Shown here in pieces: positions 6,663 through 12,185 of a DNA stretch of 12,185 nucleotides. The stretch lies in contig JAIXMN010000112.1 in NCBI GenBank assembly GCA_025716815.1, forward strand, positions 1 through 12,185. Reading direction: 5' to 3'. The translations under genes were made by a program, and so were the position numbers. The stretch's first letter is position 1. Each line of letters starts with the position of its first letter. The notes under the pieces were generated by a model. The model did no database searches, was not told the DNA's origin, and saw nothing but the letters and a program-made list of their open reading frames with translations. Source of the stretch: Dichotomocladium elegans. Taxonomy: Eukaryota; Mucoromycota; Mucoromycetes; Mucorales; Lichtheimiaceae.

Positions 6663-7288
6663 TTATTTATAATACCAAAATGAAGTCCACATAAAATTAC
6701 AAATCAATAAAGAAAATCCTAATCCAATAATTGTAATTACTAAAATACAACATAAAATTACAGATACACTAAATAAATAAAACATTGTAGGATCTCCATC
6801 GTCACAAATTAAATTTAATAAAAATTCTCTTACATTCTCTTTTTCTTCTTTAACTAATTCAAAGACTTTAGAGACATAATCAAATAAATCTTTATCTTCA
6901 TTTGGATTTGGTACATTAAAGGAATGGTAAATCCGGTGAATTAATATTTGGTGTATAATCTGAATTTTCAGGTACATCATTTTCAGGTACATCATTTTCA
7001 ATTATTAAATTTGAAGAAGAATCATTAAATTCATCTAAACTTAATTGTCGTCTATTTGGATTAATATTTTCTTCTAATAGAGGACTAATAGATCTTTCAT
7101 AATCTAAAGGGCATCAATTTCAGCTGCTTCTGCATCACTCGAATTTAAATGATAACCTAATAATTAGGATTAATAGTATCATTTAGATCTGGTGAAAAGG
7201 ATACAACCGGTAAGAATACATAACTATATTTATATGAATTATTACTCGGTTTAATACTTGTATCTCTAAAATTAATCTTAGAGTCGAT
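6663..7288 (-). pseudogene. Frame-shifted, gene-like relic downstream of cob
   Basis: Read on the minus strand directly after cob, four open stretches in shifting frames form one protein-like sentence. They are 7288-7157 (KPSNNSYKYSYVFLPVVSFS), 7157-7104 (GYHLNSSDAEAAEIDAL), 7104-6916 (DYERSISPLLEENINPNRRQ, then an acidic linker with ENDVP twice) and 6923-6663 (FNVPNPNEDKDLFDYVSKVF, then a hydrophobic stretch and a stop). The last part has a likely membrane segment (FYLFSVSVILCCILVITIIG) followed by WTSFWYYK. The first two breaks are alike: an in-frame TAG (7157-7159 and 7104-7106) at which a -1 shift restores the sentence. A third break near 6923 needs +1. A perfect 15-bp tandem repeat (6971-6985, 6986-7000) lies in the linker. 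I do not recognise the family. A pseudogene is most likely; sequencing indels are the main alternative. Confidence 0.5.
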
Positions 7289-7627
7289 CTACTGATGACG
7301 AATTATTTAAATCCATCAGTGTATTTTCGATAATACCAATAGCTGGAACTAATACAAGGAACCAAGCAAAGTAGAACCCTGTCGCAAATTGTCCCAGGCT
7401 AATGAATGGCTCTTCTACGTGTTGACCACCACACCATAGTAAGATTAAGAAATCTACTACTAGTAACCAGAAAGAGAATTTCATTAATGGTCGGAATGCT
7501 GAACCTCTAACTCTTGAAGTATCTAATACTGGCATAGCTAGAAGAATTAATAGAGAACCAAACATAGCAATTACTCCTCCTAATTTATCAGGAATTGATC
7601 GTAGAATTGCATAGAACGGTAGAAGAT
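7278..7627 (-). CDS. cob: Cytochrome b, last exon
   Basis: C-terminal exon of cytochrome b, the central membrane subunit of complex III that binds both haems and the quinol sites. With the T that ends the previous exon it reads [20 protein letters not shown], then membrane segments including [18 protein letters not shown], then [15 protein letters not shown], and ends [18 protein letters not shown] and TAA (7280-7278). The exon start (A7627, after intron G7628) follows from the protein fit: WT-AT gives Tyr in place. The open frame continues upstream without a stop into the intron endonuclease. The tail after TLMDL is slightly longer than many Cob proteins. A decayed frame follows immediately downstream. 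Confidence 0.93.
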
Positions 7628-8489
7628 CTTCACTTAATTGATTTAATCTATTTTGTAATACATCGAAGGATGCATATGATGTTTTACTTCTCAACTGAAT
7701 CATTGATTCAGCCTTTAAATAAATTCTTGGTTTATTTTTAGGTGTATGAACAGAACACTTTAATCCAAATTTATTGGATAATGTATCAGTAAGTCTTTTA
7801 ATGTCTTCTTCAGAAAAAGCATATACATTTAGGTGAACACCTTTTCCTTGTTTAGATCCATCATCCATAATTCAATGAGCTAAACTAATATCTGTTAATA
7901 ATTCATTAATATTAACAGGTACAATTTTTTTCCCATTTGGATAAAAAGATTCTCTAAAAACATTAAAACAAGCCCCGGGGCGGGCGCGACAGTGCCGCCG
8001 CCCCGGGGAAGGTAAAGCCATCGTAGCAAAAGACAATGATTGATAAACTTTTCCATATCTTTTGTCTGTCCAAGTTTTTAAATATGATTTCATATCAGCT
8101 GTACAGTATGGCTCAAATAATTTAAACACAAATTCATAATAAGCAGGCCCCGGGGGCGCTGTCGCCGCCCCGGGTTTGTGATCTACAGATGTTTGAGCAA
8201 ACATAAATCTGCTATTAGCTGTTGAAGATCTTTTTTGAAGATGACCATCTCCAAGTAAAATACCAATAAGTGCTTGAGAAGGAAGACAACTTGATAAGTT
8301 GTCTTTCTTCTCTTGACAATCTTTTTTTACCTTTTGTCGAAGTACTATAAAAACAAATTGTACAAAGAAGATCCCGGATCCAATTAAGTTTGGATTGTAT
8401 CTTTGTAGATTTATATCTACATCTCGCGTGCAATCTCTGAAGTCAAATTTATAATTTTTACTTGCTTGTAGCCTTTCTCGATCGAGTTG
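7628..8489 (-). CDS. LAGLIDADG (type 2) homing endonuclease with two GC-cluster insertions
   Basis: Encodes a LAGLIDADG_2-type DNA endonuclease or maturase. Motif 1 is [11 protein letters not shown] (8273-8241, acidic residue GAT at 8249). The body reads [26 protein letters not shown] and SFATMALP, and motif 2 is DISLAHWIMDDGS, in which W is a TGA (7874-7872), so table 4 is needed. Then come [14 protein letters not shown] and [10 protein letters not shown]. Two GC clusters insert about 10-11 and exactly 13 codons (after DHK and after ALP) without breaking the frame. The frame is open from 8489, but no ATG precedes motif 1 (the first is at 8204), so the start is unknown. There is no stop before the 3' splice site: the frame runs into the last cob exon, and the usual C-terminus (LR..V.PY....MLYK) is missing. 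It may be a decaying gene. Confidence 0.72.
7970..8011. repeat. GC cluster in the endonuclease gene, AAG target duplication
   Basis: The 36-nt cluster (7973-8008, CCCCGGGGCGGGCGCGACAG then TGCCGCCGCCCCGGGG) is bracketed by AAG (7970-7972) and AAG (8009-8011). Removing 39 nt restores ACAAGGTAA, that is ALP-CFNVF, as expected for the family. It is nearly identical, in opposite orientation, to the cluster at 6204-6237. Confidence 0.85.
8146..8174. repeat. Second GC cluster in the endonuclease gene
   Basis: GGCCCCGGGGGCGCTGTCGC then CGCCCCGGG lies between codons for DHK and YYEF. It is a shortened relative of the CGGCACTGTCGC family. The frame stays open. No convincing target duplication is visible. 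Confidence 0.7.
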
Positions 8490-8566
8490 TTACTTTAAAG
8501 TATCGATGCGATAATGGGAAGGATTTCCAAGCATATAGCGAGATTTTTAAAGAGAGGCATCTTTTA

Positions 8567-8630
8567 ACCACTCAGGTACAATAGATGCAGGAGTTTGCAT
8601 TGGATTAGCTGGAATATAATTATCAGGATG
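8567..8630 (-). CDS. cob: Cytochrome b, internal exon (64 nt)
   Basis: A mini-exon reading HPDNYIPANPMQTPASIVPE then W plus one base, a conserved stretch just before the last helices of cytochrome b. It begins after intron G8631 and ends at U8567 (GAGTGGT). The split Tyr codon is completed by AT of the next exon. It joins in phase to the upstream exon, whose last codon is complete (…APNKLG). Confidence 0.93.
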
Positions 8631-9607
8631 CGTTTAGTGGACTATATCTTTTTCCGATTTTTAAAGATCTTAATTAAGTTATCAATTCTATCTTTGAGAG
8701 GATGATTTTTTAAATGATAACCTCTTTCAATAAATAAAACTAATCTTCTTATTGTAATGAAGTCCGGATGTTTTATTGTTTTTAATGGATATTTTTCAAA
8801 ATATGTAAGCATTGTTTTAATTCCTTGTAAATCTGTAATGACATAATTATAGCCATTCCAACTTTTATCATAGTAAATATTACCGACTCCAAATTCTTTT
8901 TGAATTTCTTCTAAAATATCTTTAGATTTTTGACCCACACTAATTGTTAAAGTATAATTATTTCTAATACTAAAATAACCTTCAGCATCAAAAAATCCAG
9001 TAAACCAACTATTATTTTTACTAATTTTATTAGTAATAATTGGTTCAATGTTTAATTTATTACAAACTTTAACTAATTGTACGTGTTTTGAGTAAGTTAA
9101 TAATTTACCATTAATAGAATTAATAACATCTGTTACATATAATTTTTTGGACACTCTCCATCTATAAGCTTTAACTTTACTTCTTTTTAAAACAGACCCA
9201 TGGAATCTTTGTTTAATTTTGTATAAAGTTTTAACATCTTCTTCACCCAAAGTAATTTCACATACTTGAGCATTGCTTTTATATACTGAGAGTGTTCCAT
9301 CTCCATCGATTAGTCCGGCTAACCAATAATTAAAATCTTCATCTTTATCTGAACCATTAGTGTCTTTTGTATTAGACTTTGGCAAGATTAAATCGGAAAT
9401 ATCGCGTGTAGTCTCTGAGGATCCCATCGTAGTATAAACATTTCGTTGGTTTCCTGCTGATTGGTCTACAATATTATAGATTTTAACTGAAAAGGGCACT
9501 AAAATTGCACTTACATTTCGAGTACTAATAATATCTAAACTGTCCCAGCATACAGCGATATCATAATTCAACAAATTACTTTGTTGAACGGCCATCCCTG
9601 AAGTTTG
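8631..9607 (-). mobile_element. Group I intron in cob (between PNKLG and HPDNY)
   Basis: A 977-nt intron follows exon-terminal U (9608) and ends in G (8631). The R element (CCTCAGAGACTACACGC, near 9423-9405) and S element (AAGATATAGTCC, near 8651-8640) are textbook matches, and their GACTA/TAGTC halves form P7. The endonuclease frame lies between them, that is in the P8 loop, while its 5' part also reads through P3-P7. Confidence 0.9.
8642..9607 (-). CDS. LAGLIDADG (type 1) homing endonuclease/maturase, in frame with cob exon
   Basis: A 321-codon intron frame continuous with the upstream cob exon, so a fusion protein would be made from unspliced RNA and then processed. It has two intact LAGLIDADG motifs, [15 protein letters not shown] near codon 94 of the intron part and [15 protein letters not shown] near codon 200, each with its catalytic acidic residue. 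The first part ([13 protein letters not shown] through [12 protein letters not shown]) is translated group I core and has no protein-family signal. The two domains follow a charged linker ([11 protein letters not shown]). The stop codon TAG (8644-8642) lies inside the S element AAGATATAGTCC, so protein end and ribozyme core overlap. No frameshifts or GC clusters are seen. This is the best preserved endonuclease in the window and may be active as nuclease, maturase or both. Confidence 0.88.
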   Translation of the reverse strand, partial: QTSGMAVQQSNLLNYDIAVCWDSLDIISTRNVSAILVPFSVKIYNIVDQSAGNQRNVYTTMGSSETTRDISDLILPKSNTKDTNGSDKDEDFNYWLAGLIDGDGTLSVYKSNAQVCEITLGEEDVKTLYKIKQRFHGSVLKRSKVKAYRWRVSKKLYVTDVINSINGKLLTYSKHVQLVKVCNKLNIEPIITNKISKNNSWFTGFFDAEGYFSIRNNYTLTISVGQKSKDILEEIQKEFGVGNIYYDKSWNGYNYVITDLQGIKTMLTYFEKYPLKTIKHPDFITIRRLVLFIERGYHLKNHPLKDRIDNLIKIFKNRKKI

Positions 9608-9873
9608 ACCAAGTTTATTTGGAGCATAGAATAAGAATAATGCTAATACTAAGAAGAATAAGAAAATAGTTACTAGATCTTTAAATGAATAATAAGGATG
9701 CATATAAATTCTATCAGCATTTGCTGTAATTCCTAATGGATTACTTGATCCATGTTCGTGTAATGTAATTAAATGCATTACTGCTAAAGCTGCTAAGATG
9801 AATGGTAATAAGTAGTGAAGACTGAAGAATCGGTTTAGAGTAGCGTTATCTACACTGAAACCTCCCCAGATGA
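9608..9873 (-). CDS. cob: Cytochrome b, internal exon (266 nt)
   Basis: Encodes [20 protein letters not shown], then [20 protein letters not shown], then GSSNPLG and a helix ending FYAPNKLG. It includes a haem-ligand histidine region (FSLHYLLPF) and the His of [11 protein letters not shown]. The first two bases (TC) complete the Phe codon begun in the preceding exon, giving DLVEF-IWGG. The exon starts after intron G9874 and ends at U9608. The internal ATG at 9778 is not a start. Confidence 0.95.
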
Positions 9874-10227
9874 CAATTTTTATTATCGATACAGCATTTA
9901 ACTGTATCTTCTGACCGTCACCGGTCAGTTTAGACTATGTCATCGACCATTTCTAACTTAAATTTATTTTAATATTAAGTTGACTATGTCGTTGGGCACT
10001 CGTGTCCGGCTTATTGCTAGTACAGCTCACCGATTAGTCGTTGAACGTTCGTATATCCTTAAAGTACTGATATACGCTTCGCTGCAAATTGTCTCTAAAT
10101 TAGAGATTTCCTTGCAATTCACCCAATTTGCTATTAAACTATTAAGTTTAATGGAGCTCATAACGTCTTTAGATATTTTATTAATTTTATTTTTTACTAT
10201 TTTATTTATTTAATGTCGATATTACAA

Positions 10228-10518
10228 TTAAGGTAGTTTCACATTTTTATATCGTGAACTTTCTTTAATTTTTTCAATCCAATTATTATATTGTGTTAAT
10301 TTATAACCAACAAGAGGATGTAAATTAGAAAAAGAGAAAAAATTTACTACTCTTTGAATATCTTTAACAGAACTAACTGCAAATTTATCATAATTCCCTG
10401 AAGTATCAATATTAACTTTTGTATTAAAAATAATTTTAAATGCTTCAAATAGCAATTTATGTGTTCTTTGTTTTAATGAAAAACAAATATCATTATTATT
10501 TTTAATAAAAAATGATCC
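10228..10518 (-). pseudogene. Orphaned C-terminal half of the resident LAGLIDADG maturase
   Basis: A 96-codon open stretch reading GSFFIKNNNDICFSLKQRTH, then KLLFEAFKIIFNTK, VSSVKDIQRVVNFFSFSNLH and PLVGYKLTQYNNWIEKIKES, ending RYKNVKLP and TAA. This is the canonical C-terminal half of bI4-like cob intron maturases, beginning at the GSF that follows the second LAGLIDADG motif (normally ..FTIAEGSF). The matching N-terminal half ends ..WIVGFTIA at 11407. The two halves are in the same frame and separated by 888 nt. The fragment has no start of its own and no damage inside, so the split looks recent. Whether it is made as a separate piece is unknown. Confidence 0.85.
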
Positions 10519-10551
10519 GAATTAAAAATTTAGTTTATCCAGATAATAAAA

Positions 10552-11984
10552 TTATTTATTATTTAACCCCAATTTATATAACATTGAATTATGCATATAT
10601 GGCATAACAAGGTTTCGTAAAATTCCTATTGATTTAGCTCGAATAGTAATTCTAGGTTGAGTAGGTGTATGAAATCTTAAAATACAATCAATATTATATC
10701 GAATTTTAAGAACATTAATTAGTTTTGTAACATCTTCAACTTTATATGAATCAGTACAAATAATTAATCCATGAGATCTGGCTACTCCATCACCTTGAAT
10801 CCAATGAGCTAAAGCCACTGGAGTTAGTAAATCATAAATATTTTCTGGAATAATTTTTACTTCATTTACATAGAATAAACTATGCATTTTAGTAAAACAA
10901 GGTAATACACGTGTATGTAAATTAATAGCAACACTTGTTTTATTTAAACGTTTACTAAATTTTAAAGTCGGTACTTTTGTACAATAATGTGATAGTAAAT
11001 TAAACACATACCAAAAATATGGAAAATGATCTAAAGATTGTTTAAATTGTAATTGAGCATTCCAATGAGGTTTACCTTTGTTAAACCAACCATCAGAAAG
11101 AATTAATCCAACAACAATACCTTGATAATATGGAGGTAATGTAATTGTATTATTAATTAATTTAGTAAATTTAGGATAACCAACATTTGATGTTAAATTA
11201 TCTCCAAATTTAACACATGCTCTACAATTATTATTTATTGTATTAGTTGAATAAGCTCTAAAGGCACCGCCTTTTGCTAATTGAGGCTTAGACAAGCTCC
11301 AAGCCCTCATGGAGCTAGTATAATTTTTATTAAAACTTTTAACTAATTTAGATAAATTTTTAGATAACATATTTTTAGAACATTTTAATTTAAGTGATCT
11401 ATTTGAAGCTATTGTAAATCCTACAATCCAGTTAGGGAAGAAATCTAATTTACAATAATCTTCTGCAGTTTTAGGTAAATTATTACATACAGAAAATTCG
11501 TTAGGTAGTTCAGAATATTTTTTAATATTATTCTGAAGAATAAACATTGCTTTATCAAATTGAGCTCGTCGTGTATCCGTTAAAAAGTATAAATTATGAT
11601 AAACTAACAGAGGAAATACAATTGTTTGTAAATTTGTTCTCGAAATTGTTAATTTAACTAAATTTAATTTAGGATATTTATTAACTCGACCAACTTTAAG
11701 TACAGAATGAATATAATTAATTAAATCTAAATCTCTAATATCTAAAGAAAGGATAAGATCAATTCTAATATAATTCTTTGGTGTTTTAGTAATAGCAATA
11801 TAACCATCACCATCAATTAAACCAACAAACATAGATAAAAAGTTATGTGGAACTTTTAACATATCCAATTTTTCTTTATCTGATTGAAGTTTAATTTTAT
11901 GTAAAGCTTTGCTGTTTACAATACCAATAATAGGTAAATAACTCATAGTAGTAAAATTATTAAAATTATTATCTAAATTTCCGA
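10552..11984 (-). CDS. Fused double LAGLIDADG frame: type 1 N-half plus complete type 2 endonuclease
   Basis: The frame is continuous with the upstream cob exon; counted from codon 12072 it is 506 codons. Residues about 49-222 are the N-terminal half of a LAGLIDADG_1, bI4-like maturase: PIIGIVNSKALHKIKLQSDK, motif 1 FVGLIDGDGYI (82-92), LKVGRVNKYP, then NWIVGFTIA (214-222). At 223 the family sequence stops before its catalytic Glu-Gly. Residues 223-305 are a linker (SNRSLKLKCSKNM..RAYSTNTINNN). Residues about 310-503 are a LAGLIDADG_2 enzyme: ITLPPYYQGIVVGLILSDGW (motif 1), FKQSLDHFPYFWYVFNLLSH, VKIIPENIYDLL, motif 2 ALAHWIQGDGVARS, PRITIRAKSIGILRNLVMPY and MLYKLGL. The type 2 enzyme looks complete. 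The type 1 enzyme has lost its second active-site acid and its C-half. There is no in-frame stop between them, so a fusion would be translated. Confidence 0.85.
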
Positions 11985-12045
11985 ACTCTACAAGATCTTT
12001 ACCGATCCAAGGGATAGCAGAAAGTAAGTTAGTAATTACTGTTGC
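11985..12045 (-). CDS. cob: Cytochrome b, internal exon (61 nt)
   Basis: A mini-exon reading ATVITNLLSAIPWIGKDLVE plus the first base of the next Phe codon, the conserved WGATVITNLLSAIP segment of cytochrome b minus its WG. The missing Trp-Gly must end the previous exon outside the window. The start (G12045, after intron G12046) and end (U11985) follow group I splice rules. The frame continues both ways into intron sequence, so the TTG at 12072 is not a start. Confidence 0.92.
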
Positions 12046-12185
12046 CTTAATCTTTAAAGTAAATAAATCCAAAATGGATACTTTTTTATATACTTTCCTG
12101 TACTTTATTCCCTATTAAGGAGTTACATAAAGCCTTGAGCACTACTATTTATTATTAAGTAGTGAAGATCTCGACTGTACATTAG
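12046..12185 (-). mobile_element. 3' tail of another cob group I intron (partial)
   Basis: The sequence 5' of the 61-nt exon is not cob. It ends in G12046 and contains an S-like GTACAGTCGAG (12180-12170) and a P9-like 7-bp hairpin, CACTACT/AGTAGTG (12140-12146 with 12158-12164). The expected preceding exon end (…WG, probably TGGGGT) lies beyond the window. No endonuclease coding is visible in this piece. Confidence 0.65.

Larger units (their letters stand above)
7628..8566 (-). mobile_element. Group I intron in cob (upstream of last exon)
   Basis: A 939-nt intron follows exon-terminal U (8567) and ends in G (7628). The R element CAGAGATTGCACGC lies near 8440-8426 and the S element AAGATACAATCC near 8404-8393. 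Their P7 halves GATTG (8435-8431) and CAATC (8397-8393) pair, a different P7 sequence from the other introns here. A perfect P8-like hairpin GTAGAT/ATCTAC lies between them (8405-8420). The core occupies the first 175 nt, and the endonuclease frame fills the rest up to the 3' splice site. Confidence 0.85.
9874..11984 (-). mobile_element. Group I intron in cob with nested endonuclease genes
   Basis: A 2111-nt intron between exon-terminal U (11985, GTAGAGT) and exon start 9873, ending in G9874. The 3' core is clear. The R element TTCAACGACTAATCGG has its P7 half at 10039-10035. An S element ACGACATAGTC lies near 9992-9982. A P9-like AT hairpin follows, and two perfect 7-bp hairpins (9911-9917 with 9922-9928; 9888-9894 with 9902-9908) precede the splice site. 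A second S-like GACATAGTC lies near 9942-9933. The endonuclease frames lie upstream of R. The intron type resembles that of cob introns carrying bI4-like maturase frames. Confidence 0.85.

Noticed and set aside
6204..8174. GC-rich hairpins as a CRISPR array or transcription terminators.
   Set aside because: There is no regular repeat-spacer order and no bacterial context. They fall inside genes and introns on both strands.
8215..8433. 72-codon minus-strand frame in the last cob intron.
   Set aside because: It is an out-of-frame shadow of the endonuclease frame, whose [11 protein letters not shown] motif lies in another frame.
9980..10213. 77-codon plus-strand frame.
   Set aside because: It is antisense to the structured 3' core (R and S elements) of the cob intron.
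10519..11406. The endonuclease insert as a group I twintron.
   Set aside because: No R/S core elements were seen inside it, and no U..G splice choice recreates the Ala-Glu-Gly of the host motif. A gene insertion fits better.

Overview
This window reads as part of a fungal mitochondrial genome. It is AT-rich, carries nad4, the small-subunit rRNA, cytochrome b and a tRNA-Lys, and its genes are split by group I introns holding LAGLIDADG reading frames. One of those frames needs TGA to be read as tryptophan (translation table 4). The presence of nad4 rules out Saccharomyces-type yeasts. The wording of the Nad4 and Cob proteins feels closest to basidiomycetes, but that is an impression from memory, not a search result. 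The spacers and introns are studded with short, very GC-rich hairpins (GC clusters). At least two have clean 3-bp target duplications, and several lie inside intron reading frames.

Layout. Positions 1-117 hold an AT-rich spacer with a GC palindrome. 118-190 is tRNA-Lys(UUU) on the + strand. 191-1115 is a gene-free spacer full of perfect hairpins. 1116-4046 is nad4 (+) in two exons, split by a 1503-nt group I intron (1557-3059). Its core is at the 5' end, followed by a decayed reading frame with NUMOD1-like repeats that has been broken by GC clusters. 4047-4649 is spacer with a small unassigned hydrophobic frame. About 4650-6066 is rns (+), apparently intron-free. 6067-6660 is spacer with three more GC clusters. 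6663-7288 (-) is a multi-frame-shifted, gene-like relic just downstream of cob. 7278-12045 (-) holds the last four exons of cob, separated by three complete group I introns. The 3' tail of a fourth, more upstream intron lies at 12046-12185; the 5' exons of cob are outside the window.

How it works together. Nad4 and Cob are inner-membrane subunits of respiratory complexes I and III, and rns builds the mitochondrial ribosome that translates them. The introns are selfish elements. They self-splice or are helped by maturases, and two of the LAGLIDADG frames are continuous with the preceding cob exon, so they would be translated from unspliced cob RNA.

The most striking structure is in the 2.1-kb cob intron (9874-11984). 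A whole second LAGLIDADG gene of a different subfamily has landed inside the second LAGLIDADG motif of the resident gene. The resident is split into an N-terminal half fused to the invader and an orphaned but undamaged C-terminal half further downstream. The next strongest signals are GC clusters inserted in frame into another homing endonuclease, and the frame-shifting relic behind cob.
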